Source of the DNA: Nemertoderma westbladi
Taxonomy: Eukaryota > Xenacoelomorpha > Nemertodermatida > Nemertodermatidae
NCBI GenBank assembly: GCA_032718475.1
Contig: JAUCBJ010009111.1
Span: 1-32,289, forward strand
DNA: 32,289 nt
Reading direction: 5' to 3'
A program made the translations under genes and the position numbers. The notes under the pieces were generated by a model. The model saw only the letters and a list, made by a program, of their open reading frames with translations. It made no database searches and was not told where the DNA came from. This document shows positions 9,248 through 19,463 of this stretch, piece after piece (position 1 is the stretch's first letter; every line of letters begins with the position of its first letter).

Positions 9248-12235
9248 TTATTGGGGTCACAATATTTCATGACCTCTCCTACTTTTTTATACTCTATCCA
9301 ACTGTATCGAGGTCACAACTTTTACTTTAACACTTTTTTTTTATTTGACTTTTATTATTTAGGCAACGCCAAGGCCCGTTTGGGTTAAAATGACCCATTA
9401 TAGTTTTACTCATAATAATTGTGCAAAGTCGAATTATGTAAACACGTCAATTTTCCAAGTCAGGGCGATGCTTAATCAACATTGAAAAGTCAATTCATCT
9501 GTTTGTATGTCTGATTGTATGTCGGTGCGTGTGTGTGTATGTGTAATTTGGAAACATATGGAAATATTGTCCATGAACCATATTTCCTGTATGGAACGTC
9601 TTAATTAGGCCCTACAAACTGCAAAGTGTAGGCCTAGTCAGTGGTAATGTAGCGATAGGTCCAAATCGGTCCTAATTCTCAATGAAATTATTCCTAACTC
9701 TCGCGTTTAAGTTTTGGTTCCTTTCAACTCGTCTATGTAACCTGCTACTTTACTAACCTGTCTGGTTATGTAGGCAGACTGGACTTACTGACGGAATGGC
9801 ACGGCGACGGCCCTAACGGGGACGGCTGCCAGGACCTAAAAGCTACAGTAACGCTTTCAAATAACGTCCTATTGGATCCTAATTGATACTATTGGAAATA
9901 AATAACCTTTAGAAAATCACTTGGAATTTGCCTAATGTAAGTCTACCTAGAGTGGCTAAATATCAAAGCTTAGAAGTATCTGTCAATCAACCTCCCGGGA
10001 TAGCTGAAAGTAGTAAAGAGAGCCGCTTTGTCTAGTGGTTGAGTTGTATTTCCCTTCCCCTGACTTGTCTTACAACAACAATACTCCCCATAGGCTAATG
10101 TTAAATATGCAAAGAACACACTACTGGCTTTAACTCAACATCTGGACACATTAACTACCATATGGTAAAGGTATCGCCGCTTGTGTAAAATAGGCCCGCC
10201 AACACGTTGAGTGAGCTTCAACAAGAAGTGGGCTGCTAAGGCGTAATCTGATTTTATTCGGATGTCAAACTTTTAATAATTTTATTTAAATTATTGTGCG
10301 AACTTTTTAGATCTGACAATTTTACCATTTCCATGGTAAAATAAATATAATTTATAATTAATAATAATATCAATATGCCAAGAGGTTAAGTTTGTAGAAC
10401 TAATAAATGAAAATAAACTAATATTTGTTCTATTAATAATTACACAAATATTGTGTTTTACTGTGGTTTACTATAAATACAGTGTGTGATCCTAAATTTA
10501 TTTGTAAGTTCAATACGATTTCAAATTATTCCAGAGCCTACCAGCCCACGGCACGTTAACTATGTGCGGATGTGTGTGGATTTCATCTATTAGAGTTTAT
10601 ATTTTAAATATTATTTACGTCAGACTGTCAGAGGCTGGCAATACAAGGTACAGTAGGAGTGTAATCTTCCATCGACAACCATACCTCAATTTAATGAACT
10701 GAACACTACGCAAACTTTATGCTGAGTCTAGTCCATTCTATACAACTTAATGATTGACAGGATAGAGATGAAGTGGACCAGCACAAGCATAGTCTTGTCA
10801 GTCCACCTTCCAGACATCAAAGTAAGCGCCGATTTCCAATTAAGTTCCTAATGAAATCCAAGTAAAATCCTAAGTGCCTCCAAGTCTGGAATTTGGGCTA
10901 AATTTCATTTACAATTAAATCCTAACTCCTATAGTAGTGAATCAGTGACTTGGATCCTAATAGGATCCTATTAGGATCCTATTAGGATCCAATACGACAT
11001 TATTTGAAAGCGGTACTGTACCAGGCCACCAGGACCTAAAGCTACCGGGACTGGCTGACTCGTATCTGGCTGTCTGGCTATAATAGCCATAAATATATCA
11101 TCTAGCTATCTAGGCCTACCGCCTATTGGCAACCAGTAGTCATTCTGTCTGTCATTAGCCTATAGGCCTATAAATTAATAAATTGGGCTAATATATAAAA
11201 GTTGTGCTTGAAATGGAAACATTTTTGAGAATCTCTTTTGTGGACAATATGTAGCCGGCTGGCAGCCTGGTTGCGTTAAGTCCACACAACTGTATACTTT
11301 AGGCAGTTACTGAGTTAGGTCAGTAGCAGTAAGTCATCAGGTCACATAGCGTTTAGGTCCCATAGCTTTAGGTCCTCGGTTTGTGTCACTCGCTTCGCTC
11401 ATTAATCAATAAATCAATCACTAAATAGTCTGAGTAGTTACGTGAATGATATTATGAAACTCATCTTATACACAGGCTTGTTCAGGTGGAGTTGTCAACA
11501 TTTCTATGTACGTACATACAATAGTACACTGTACAGTAACGCGTACAGATTGTACCAGATACCGTCAGTATCGTAACAGTACAGATTGGCGCGGTACTCT
11601 TTCAAATTTTACCTGGCGTGGGCGATTTTCATAATTCAGTAGCCGGTAATGGGTCTGGACCTGGTGCACTACATACAGTACATATCTGATCAAAATGAGA
11701 AACTCTCGTTTCATTGTGTCACTCGCTACGCTCGTTATTGAAACCAAATCGGATGTAAATAGCATAAGTAACTGGGCCGTAAGTTGCAAATCAGTTTCCA
11801 CACTGATAATGCCTCACTTTTGGTCATTTTGAATGATATATTTATCAATAATATACTGTACTGTGGGTCAATTTGACCCAAACGGTCCTTGGTGTAACCT
11901 GAATCAAACGGTCTTTGGTGGGTTAATGAAGACACACATCTTTAAAGTTAAACTACATTATGGATGAACGCTAATGGAGATTATTTTTTTCCATCAATTA
12001 TTTAATTATTTAACGAGCAATTTCTTGAATTTTATTACACATTTTGTAAATAGGTAATACTGTACATTGTAATAGCCTCAATTATTTTATTAGTATTGTT
12101 TTGTTTTGGTCTGTTTTATTTGAGTGATGATACTGTATGTGTCTTGTTTTTTAACTATCGCATACTGCGCCTTTGAACAGAACGTAAAAGTGAAGTTGGG
12201 CCTCGGCAAAAGATAAAGATAAATAATAGATGTTT
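9248..12235. other. Noncoding part of the duplicated unit, left copy
   Basis: About 3 kb without a supported gene. It begins with the probable LINE 3' UTR and holds a long-range inverted repeat (9361-9396 against 11865-11900), runs of the palindromic word AGGATCCTAAT (around 9870 and 10950-10992), and two similar boxes GTCACTCGCT(T/A)CGCTC near 11386 and 11718. Open frames of 60-80 codons are shared with the right copy only because the DNA is near-identical; none has recognisable protein features. Confidence 0.5.
9361..11900. mobile_element. Possible nonautonomous element bounded by inverted repeats
   Basis: CCGTTTGGGTTAAAATGACC(C) at 9376-9396 is the reverse complement of GGGTCAATTTGACCCAAACG(G) at 11865-11885 at 19 of 21 positions, and about 30 of 36 when extended outward. 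The same pair exists in the right copy (about 25920 and 28355). The TGGGTCA..TGACCCA flavour recalls piggyBac-like ends, but no flanking TTAA is visible, so the family is not assigned. Confidence 0.3.
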
Positions 12236-12254
12236 TATATATCGATGTCGTTGC

Positions 12255-14745
12255 CTTTCGTCAGCCTCAGCCCAATCCAACTGCTCCTCCCTATACCACC
12301 CGCTGTGGCGCCAACTCCACCTTTCTACCAGCCTCAGCCCAATCCAACTGCTCCTCCCTATGCCACACGCAGTGGCTCCAGCTCCACTTTTCCATCAGCC
12401 TCAGCCCAATCCAACTGCTCCTCCCTATAACACCCGCTCTGGCTCAGCTCCACCCTTCCACCAGCCTCAGCCCAATCCAACTGATCCTCTCTATACCACC
12501 CGCTGTGGCTCCAGTTCCACCCTTCCACCAGACTCAGCCCTATCCAACTGCTCCTCCCTAGAACACCCGCTGTGGCTCAGCTCTACCCTTCCACCAGCCT
12601 CAGCCCAATCCAACTGATTCTTCCTATACCACCCGCTGTAGCTCCAGTTCCACCCTTCCACCAGCCTCAGCCCTATCCAATTGCTCCTCCCTATAACACC
12701 CGCTGTTGCTCAGCTCCACCCTTCCACCAGCCTCAGCCCAATCCAACTGATCCTCCCTACCACCAGCTGTAGCTACAGCTCCACCCTTCCACCAGCCGCA
12801 GCCCAATCCAACTGCCCCTCCCTATAACACCCGCTGTGGCTCAGCTCCACGCTTCCACCAGCCTCAGCCCTATCCAACTGCTCCTCCCTATAACACCCGC
12901 TGTGGCTCAGCTCTACCCTTCCACCAGCCTCAGCCCAATCCAACTGATTCTTCCTATACCACCCGCTGTAGCTCCAGCTCCACCAGCCTCAGCCCTATTC
13001 AACTGCTCCTCCCTATACCACCCGCTGTGGATCCAGCTCCACCATTCCACCAGCCACAGCCCAATCCAACTGATCCTCCCTATACCACCCGCTGTAGCTC
13101 CAGCTCCACCCTTCCACCAGCCTCAGCCCTATCCAACTGCTCCTCCCTATACCACCCGCTGTGGATCCAGCTCCACCCTTCCACCAGCCTCAGCCCAATC
13201 CAACTGATCCTCCCTATACCACCCGCTGTAGCTCCAGCTCCACCCTTCCACCAGCCTCAGCCCTATCCAATTGCTTCTCCCTATAACACCCGCTGTTGCT
13301 CAGCTCCACCCTTCCACCAGCCTCAGCCCAATCCAACTGATCCTCCCTACCACCAGCTGTAGCTACAGCCCCACCCTTCCACCAGCCGCAGCCCAAAACA
13401 ACTGCTCCTCCCTATAACACCCGCTGTGGCTCAGCTCCACCCTTCCACCAGCCTCAGCCCTATCCAACTGCTCCTCCCTATACCACCCGCTGTGGATCCA
13501 GCTCCACCCTTTCACCAGCCTCAGCCCTATCCAACTGTTCCTCCCAATACCACCCACTGTGGATCCAGCTCCACCCTTCCACCAGCCTCAGCCCAATCCA
13601 ACTGATCCTCCCTACCACCAGCTGTAGCTACAGCTCCACCCTTCCACCAGCCGCAGCCCAAAACAACTGCTCCTCCCTATAACACCCGCTGTGGCTCCAG
13701 CTCCACCATTCTACCAGCCTCAGCCCAATCCAACTGCTCCTCCCTATAACACCCGCTGTGGCTCCAGCTCCACCCTTCCACCAGCCTCAGCCCAATCCAA
13801 CTGCTCCTCCCTATAACACCCGCTGTGGCTCCAGCTCCACCATTCTACCAGCCTCAGCCCAATCCAACTGCTCCTCCCTATGCCACACGTAGTGGCGCCA
13901 GCTCCACTTTTCCATCAGCCTCAGCCCAATCCAACTGCTCCTCCCTATAACACCCGCTGTGGCTCAGCTCCACCCTTCCACCAGCCTCAGCCCAATCCAA
14001 GTAATCCTATCTATACCACCCGCTGTGGCTCCAGCTCCACCCTTCCACCAGCCTCAGCCCAATCCAACTGATCCTCCCTACCACCAGCAGTAGCTATAGC
14101 TCCACCCTTCCACCAGCCGCAGCCCAATCCAACTGCTCCTCCTTATACCACCCGCTGTGGCGCCAGCTCCACCTTTCCACCAGCCTCAGCCCAATCCAAC
14201 TGCTCCTCCCTATAACACCCGCTGTGGCTCCAGCTCCACCCTTCCACCAGCCTCAGCCCAATCCAACTGCTCCTCCCTATAACACCCGCTATGGCTCCAG
14301 CTCCACCATTCTACCAGCCTCAGCCCAATCCAACTGCTCCTCCCTATGCCACACGCAGTGGCGCCAGCTCCACTTTTCCATCAGCCTCAGCCCAATCCAA
14401 CTGCTCCTCCCTATAACACCCGCTATGGCTCCAGCTCCACCCTTCCACCAGCCTCAGCCCAATCCAACTGATCCTCCCTACCACCAGCTGTAGCTACAGC
14501 CCCACCCTTCCACCAGCCGCAGCCCAAAACAACTGCTCCTCCCTATAACACCCGCTGTGGCTCAGCTCCACCCTTCCACCAGCCTCAGCCCTATCCAACT
14601 GCTCCTCCCTATACCACCCGCTGTGGATCCAGCTCCACCCTTCCACCAGCCTCAGCCCTATCCAACTGTTCCTCCCAATACCACCCGCTGTGGATCCAGC
14701 TCCACCCTTCCACCAGCCTCAGCCCAATCCAACTGATCCTCCCTA
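12255..14745 (+). repeat. 67-bp (66-bp variant) C-rich minisatellite, left copy
   Basis: About 37 units of CCAGCTCCACCCTTCCACCA-GCCTCAGCCCAATCCAACTG-CTCCTCCCTATACCACCCGC-TGTGG. A 66-bp variant lacks one C (GGCTCAGCTCC). There is higher-order structure: the block near 12640-12830 recurs near 13230-13420 (offset 590). Units with CTGATCC add stops in one frame; otherwise all three plus frames are open, giving Pro/Gln/Ser-rich translations. I see no start context, signal peptide or splice framework that marks it as a gene. Confidence 0.9.
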
Positions 14746-14747
14746 CA

Positions 14748-15415
14748 GCTGGAGAGAGGGACAAGGGTTCATCAGCTGAAGAGAAGGACAAGGGTTCAAC
14801 ACCCGGAGAGAAGGACAAGGGTTCATCAGCTGGAGAGAAGGACAAGGGTTCATCACCCGGAGAGAAGGACAAGGGTTCATCAGCTGGAGAGACGGACAAG
14901 GGTTCATCAGCGGGAGAGAAGGACAAGGGTTCATCAGCTGGAGAGAAGGACAGGGGTTCATCAGCTGGAGAGAAGGACACGAGTTCATCAGCTGGAGAGA
15001 ATGACAAGACTTCATCAGCTGAAGAGAATGACAAGGCTTCATCAGCTGGAGAGAGGGACAAGGGTTCATCAGCTGGAGAGAAGGACAAGGGTTCATCAGC
15101 GGGAGAGAAGGACAAGGGTTCATCAGCTGGAGAGAAGGACAGGGGTTCATCAGCTGGAGAGAGGGACAAGGGTTCATCAGCTGAAGAGAAGGACAAGGGT
15201 TCATCACCCGGAGAGAAGGACAAGGGTTCATCAGCTGGAGAGAAGGACAGGGGTTCATCAGCTGGAGAGAAGGACAGGGGTTCATCAGCTGGAGAGAGGG
15301 ACAAGGGTTCATCAGCTGGAGAGAAGGACAAGGGTTCATCAGCTGAAGAGAAGGACAAGGGTTCATCAGCTGAAGAGAAGGACAAGGGTTCATCACCCGG
15401 AGAGAAGGACAAGAT
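14748..15415 (+). repeat. 27-bp minisatellite
   Basis: About 25 units of GGAGAGAAGGACAAGGGTTC-ATCAGCT. The unit is nine codons and has no stop in several frames, so long open frames exist on both strands: plus Gly-Glu-Lys-Asp-Lys-Gly-Ser-Ser-Ala, minus Ala-Asp-Glu-Pro-Leu-Ser-Phe-Ser-Pro (274 codons, 14609-15433) and a second minus frame of 217 codons. The plus GEKDKGSSA frame has no ATG but is continuous with the Pro-rich repeat from about 14472 and stops near 15452. It could be an exon of a repetitive protein, but openness in many frames makes this weak. Confidence 0.85.
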
Positions 15416-17560
15416 ATTCAGATCTTCAAACAAATTGAAATCAACAAGATGACAATTAAAAAAAACGATACCTGCGATTCTTACTAAATTAAAACAAATT
15501 TCTTAGCAGTTATTTATTTATTTGGTAGGAATAATAATGCAGATGGGGGGGGGGGGGGGGGGGGGGGTTGGTGAGCTGTTTTCTCACGCCATTGCAATAG
15601 TATATCAACATTAATGTTAATTATTTATAGTTAACATTAACACCAGCCATTACCTGTCTGTATGGTATTTATGTGAGTGAGTGAATGATAGCATTGCTAA
15701 ACACTAGGGATGCAACAGAGCTAAAATTTTATCCGGAGCCGGATGTTTATCCAGGTTACAATATGAGGTCCGGCCGGAGTCGGAGCCGGAGATTTGGGGA
15801 TTGATAATTCCAATTTAATTTTAGAGTAGAAGCACACAGATATGAGTTCATGAGACGGGGGGGGGGGGTTGACGCAAATTCTTTCTTGGCGAATTAATTA
15901 TTCGCCTCAATGTTAAATTATTAATTAAGGGAAATGAGCCGTTTACAGTGGCATGTTATTCTATAACCAAAACAATAAACTAAATTTAATAGAACAGTTT
16001 GATTACAGTTTTATTTTTAGGAGTAATCAGCTGTTATTTGTGTCGATTTCCCGAAATATTGTTATTGCATAAATAAATCGATGGTGTTTTATCAAAACGA
16101 CTCAAATGTCATTTTTGTCAAAATAGAGTTTTAGTGTTTTTTGGCATATTTAGACTTCTACGAATCTTCTATTAAAGTATTAGTATTCGAATTATCGTTA
16201 AAGTATTCGAATTGTAACTACTATAAGTACTTCTTTACATGACTGTTTTTTCAGATTTCAGATTAAATAAATATTTTACATTTTTAATTGACATTTAATA
16301 GAATACCGGTAATTGTGTTTGTTCAAACAATGCACTGTATTGGTCATGAAGTCCAGGTTTTATGGAGCCGAAAGTGATGGATAGGAGGAAAGATAGTTAG
16401 CAGTTCATGAAAAGACTGTCTCGGACAGATTTCACTGATTGTTTTGTTCGTATGCCTAACATATTAATAGATATGTCGTTATGAAAAATCATACGTCCTT
16501 CCATTTCTACTTCCGTTGTTTGAACGTTGTAACCTTGCGCTTCCAAGGTTAAGCTGTTCTCCATAGAAACCGATTTTATTTGTGGTTATAGCAATAATAA
16601 ATAATAATAATTATTATTTTATTTAATTCAACCAGGAAGGTAGAATTATCTAAAATGGAATGAAAGGTAAAAGGTAAAGGTAAATTACACTTAGTATATC
16701 AGTAATACAGATTTTAAAAGTAACCGAAGTGCTTAAATGGCACAGTTGTTATGTAATCTGTATTATTTTGGGACACGTAATGTAAGGGATCTGGGACGGG
16801 CACATTAATATTTTTAAACCTGTTACATAATAATATAATTTAATAACAAACCATATTAATTTCACAGTTTTTAATGGTTGCGGTTCATAATTCTATTATT
16901 TTGGCTCATAATTTTATAATTATTGTGGCCTCCAGCCCGGTTGCCCATTCTCAGCCAATTCTGGCTCAGCCACGGAGAATGGAGGTTAAACTGTCTCTGT
17001 TTCAAATATATCAATAATTTATGGCTGAGTTAGTTTTCGTGCTGTGGTCCCTTTCTGGCACCCATCAAAATTATTTTTCGCGCGGGGGTGGTAAATTAGC
17101 GCCAACGTCTCAAAACAAAAATGTATAATATGGTTGTTTATCCCACATTAAATGCAACTCCAATCAATTAATGTACCGCAATGGAGTAGCGAATGGCAAC
17201 ATCTATTACCTTAAGAGAATTATTGCTTGGCTTCGGGGCAACACGGAGGGGTAATCAATACACCGTTAATGCCAATCTAATTAACGGCCGACTTATTCTC
17301 GGGTTGGTTGTATTAATATTAGCATGTTTGTGGATTTGTTTATTTTTTTGTAATTATTTTCAAATTTTATCAAAATTATCGTTTTAACCGGTTTTTTTAT
17401 GTTGTATATTTTTATTTATAAAGTACGGCTCTACCTCGAGTGGGAATATTGAGTTACTTTATATAAATTTGCTAGTGTTAGACGTAGAATGAAATAAAAT
17501 GTTTCTTCGTTATTAATTCGACGTACTATATTCTCTGAGTATGCCGAAAGCTATAGCCAT
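15416..17560. other. AT-rich noncoding stretch with poly-G runs
   Basis: No supported gene. It contains a 23-nt G run (15545-15567), a 12-nt G run (15857-15868), a hairpin GGCGAAT-N5-ATTCGCC (15888-15906), a hairpin AACCTTG-N6-CAAGGTT (16531-16550) and an inverted repeat around CCATTCTC..GAGAATGG (about 16947-16983). An E2F-like TTTTTCGCGC lies near 17073. A 64-codon frame at 17193-17387 with one hydrophobic segment is not convincing. Confidence 0.4.
15705..15800. mobile_element. Possible hAT-type transposon end
   Basis: CTAGGGATGCAAC is followed by repeated TCCGGAGCCGGA-like words. This resembles the terminal and subterminal layout of some hAT transposons. No matching inverted end or transposase is seen in the window. 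Confidence 0.2.
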
Positions 17561-17565
17561 CCTTG

Positions 17566-17630
17566 GTCGCCATGGTTACCAATAAACCACACGTGGTATT
17601 ACCATAGAAACGAGGCGCCACCATTGGCAA
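17566..17630 (+). promoter_or_regulatory. Cluster of RFX X-box-like sites
   Basis: Three imperfect inverted repeats resemble the X-box bound by RFX factors (GTNRCC-N1-3-RGYAAC): GTCGCC-AT-GGTTAC (17566-17579), ATTACC-AT-AGAAAC (17598-17611) and GCCACC-ATT-GGCAAT (17616-17630); the last also holds an inverted CCAAT box. They lie 185-250 bp upstream of the 17814 start codon. RFX X-boxes are known to drive ciliary genes; the link to this gene is inference. Confidence 0.45.
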
Positions 17631-17768
17631 TCCGAGAGAACACGACTGCAGGGGAAATGATGACAGATATCTACCGACACTCTGGCAACAATAATGTTCT
17701 AGAACTTTCGCAAAGCCGCGACGCTTCTACCTACAGAATACCGCCGGATTTCCTAAACAAATCGAGAA

Positions 17769-17775
17769 TATAAAA
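17769..17775 (+). promoter_or_regulatory. Candidate TATA box of the 144-codon gene
   Basis: TATAAAA lies 39 bp upstream of the ATG at 17814, implying a very short 5' UTR. A pyrimidine run followed by ACACCAG directly before the ATG could instead be a splice acceptor, so the promoter reading is tentative. Confidence 0.35.
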
Positions 17776-17813
17776 CTGGAAACCCTTTTTCTTTCCACGA
17801 CAACCGACACCAG

Positions 17814-18248
17814 ATGCGCGACTACGGGGTTTATTTCGACGAGAAGTTTGGGAAGTTTAAATCCTACGGAGATAAGCGGCAGCATCTGTCTGCGAACCAC
17901 ATCGAGTGGGTGAGTGACACAGCTGGGCGAGGTACCCGGCCCTACACGTCGGTTTACCGGAGGAGTTTCAACCGAGTCTCGTCTGTAACCCCGGATACTA
18001 CCGCGGGGATATCGCTTGATATCCCTCCTGTATTCCGGGCCGCCACCTCGGAATCATTCCGAACCCACTCCCGCTTCCCCCGTGTCTACCCGAACCCCGT
18101 AGTCAGGGCGACTGATCGCTCGGAATATATCCGGGTTGGTATGACAGCCCCTGATTCCGGTTCATTTAGGACTCCTCTTCGCTCCCTCGCTTTGGCACAG
18201 GAACCGTTCCAGAAACACAATAACTGGCGATATTCAAACAGCCGTTAA
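17814..18248 (+). CDS. Small basic protein, apparently intronless, possibly ciliary/axonemal; unrecognised
   Basis: 144 codons, ATG 17814 to TAA 18248, clearly more GC-rich than the flanks and without low-complexity repeats, so it looks like a genuine gene. The protein is basic and rich in Arg, Ser, Pro, Tyr and Phe. It has short motifs such as Arg-Pro-Tyr-Thr-Ser-Val-Tyr-Arg-Arg-Ser-Phe (about residues 42-52) and a Trp-Arg-Tyr near the C-terminus. There is no signal peptide, membrane segment or catalytic motif. Short Arg/Tyr/Pro-rich proteins of this type are common among axonemal microtubule inner proteins, and the upstream X-box-like sites fit a ciliary role, but I did not recognise a family. 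AATAAA lies 33 bp after the stop (18281-18286). A GTGAGT inside the frame (about 17909) could be a donor, so an unseen intron is possible. Confidence 0.6.
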   Translation: MRDYGVYFDEKFGKFKSYGDKRQHLSANHIEWVSDTAGRGTRPYTSVYRRSFNRVSSVTPDTTAGISLDIPPVFRAATSESFRTHSRFPRVYPNPVVRATDRSEYIRVGMTAPDSGSFRTPLRSLALAQEPFQKHNNWRYSNSR

Positions 18249-18280
18249 AATATAATAGGGTTTATTTGATATTATTAGGT

Positions 18281-18286
18281 AATAAA
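18281..18286 (+). terminator. Polyadenylation signal AATAAA
   Basis: A canonical AATAAA 33 bp after the stop of the 144-codon gene, in AT-rich sequence. Confidence 0.5.
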
Positions 18287-18926
18287 GAATTTTAATTTAC
18301 AATTAATTTGTTTAATTATATCAGCTGATTTTGAAAAGTCCAAATTTTGCTCTCGGAACTCCTCCGACGTTCTCAAAATGTTTCTATAAAATCTATTAGG
18401 TAATATTAGGCAGACAACAACTGATACGGATGTTGAAGTATTTAAGGCAACACTTATGAGTTATGGTGCACCTTAGCTAAGGTTGATTTATATGCAACCG
18501 GCCCCTCCTGGTCTAACAGCAAGTTAAGTAAATAAAGTTAAGTTATTGCAACTATAATTTATTAATATATTGTAAATATTAACCAAACATAAACCAATAA
18601 CCCATAACCATCACACATATAAACTGGTAACATATAGCAGAATAGCCAAGATTCAGTCTCTTCTAAAACTTATTGGGAATTCAAACTGCAAAATAAATAA
18701 TAAAAACGTTAAAGTAAATAATTTTATAGTAAAAAACGATATTTATTCCGGAACTTATTATTATTAATCAGGAACTTTTCACCCAAATATATTATTATAT
18801 TTTAATATTTTTTATTATTATTTTTTTACATTATATTAATATTATTTGTAATTAAATATAAAAGTTAGTTTCCAACGCAACTCTATTGTAATTATTTAGT
18901 AATTTTATATAAAACTTACAGTTTTA
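18287..18926. other. AT-rich intergenic region between convergent genes
   Basis: No ORF or RNA gene is seen. On the minus strand AATAAA occurs near 18811-18816, about 110 bp after the FReD gene stop, and could be that gene's polyadenylation signal. Confidence 0.4.
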
Positions 18927-19463
18927 CTAAATCCAAATCTTCATTTCAACTCGAGAAGCCGGATTCCATCCAGTAAAATCATACCAATGAGGTCCTCTCC
19001 AATCCCCCGCACCATATTCTCCGTTCAAGTTACTCCACGTGCAGCTCTCGTACCACCACGACCCAGTACTTTCTACGGCGCAGTTGCCGGAGTCCCACCT
19101 GTCATTATCGCGGTCTTTGGTGGTGAATTGGAAACCGTTGTTCCACTTCAATTCGTCACCAGCAGTACCATGGTAACCGGATACATGTAGGGTGTAATTA
19201 ATTGCAGCTGATCCGATAGAGAAGTTGTTGTATTCCGCGTATTTGTGTTCGTTGTTGTAATCCACCGTCTCCTTTCTATCATCACCATCACCACCTTTAT
19301 GTCCCCTTCCAGTGTACCACAAATCGACCCTCAACTTCACCCCGCCTTTACTTAGCTTGTGGATCGCCTCCAACCCCAACCAAAAGTTGGTATTCGGGTC
19401 GCCAAATCCTTCAACATATTCATCCCAGTTTCGATAGAAGTCAACAGATCCATCAACTCTTTG
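18927..19463 (-). CDS. Fibrinogen C-terminal domain exon (178 residues, N-terminally truncated)
   Basis: It starts right after an ATTTAG acceptor with Gln-Arg-Val-Asp-Gly-Ser-Val-Asp-Phe-Tyr-Arg-Asn-Trp, the usual central FReD signature, and runs to TAG at 18927. Visible hallmarks are Phe-Gly..Phe-Trp-Leu-Gly-Leu-Glu-Ala-Ile-His, Leu-Arg-Val-Asp-Leu, Tyr-Ala-Glu-Tyr..Phe-Ser-Ile-Gly, the Ca-binding Asp-Arg-Asp-Asn-Asp, the Cys pair Asn-Cys-Ala-Val / Glu-Ser-Cys-Thr-Trp, and Ser-Asn-Leu-Asn-Gly-Glu-Tyr. The C-terminus is Val-Glu-Met-Lys-Ile-Trp-Ile. A full FReD is about 215-220 residues; the missing part is the N-terminal subdomain with its Cys pair. A Gly/Asp/Lys-rich insertion after Leu-Trp-Tyr is unusual. 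The part to 19379 is open without interruption. Confidence 0.9.
   Translation of the reverse strand, partial: QRVDGSVDFYRNWDEYVEGFGDPNTNFWLGLEAIHKLSKGGVKLRVDLWYTGRGHKGGDGDDRKETVDYNNEHKYAEYNNFSIGSAAINYTLHVSGYHGTAGDELKWNNGFQFTTKDRDNDRWDSGNCAVESTGSWWYESCTWSNLNGEYGAGDWRGPHWYDFTGWNPASRVEMKIWI

Larger units (their letters stand above)
7671..14700. repeat. Segmental duplication, left copy
   Basis: Collinear and nearly identical with the block from 22925 onward: offset 15254 up to 7930, then 16494 by position 11565 because of an insertion in the right copy and small indels. Identity is very high over 10.0-12.2 kb and 12.6-13.9 kb. Differences include an extra segment of about 75 bp at 9750-9825 and shorter GGATCCTAATA repeats near 9875 in this copy. 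The right limit lies inside the Pro-rich minisatellite; clear alignment reaches at least 14224. Confidence 0.85.

Noticed and set aside
10015-10075. Second tRNA-like promoter (TTGTCTAGTGGTTGAG)
   Set aside because: Only a box A-like word; no box B at a suitable distance in either copy.
11565-11935. Minus frames of 78 and 66 codons identical in both units (also 28059-28429)
   Set aside because: Identity reflects the recent duplication, not selection; no domain, signal peptide or splice context is seen.
12230-14493. Many Pro/Gln/Ser-rich plus frames and Gly/Trp-rich minus frames
   Set aside because: All arise from the 67-bp satellite and are open in several frames at once; no promoter, start context or splice structure singles one out.
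14609-15433. 274- and 217-codon minus-strand frames (repeats of Ala-Asp-Glu-Pro-Leu-Ser-Phe-Ser-Pro; Met-Asn-Pro-Cys-Pro-Ser-Leu-Gln-Leu)
   Set aside because: Alternative readings of the 27-bp satellite; the plus strand is equally open, so neither can be called a gene from sequence alone.
17193-17387. 64-codon plus frame with a hydrophobic segment
   Set aside because: Short, AT-rich, no supporting promoter or polyadenylation context, and the hydrophobic run can arise from T-rich DNA.
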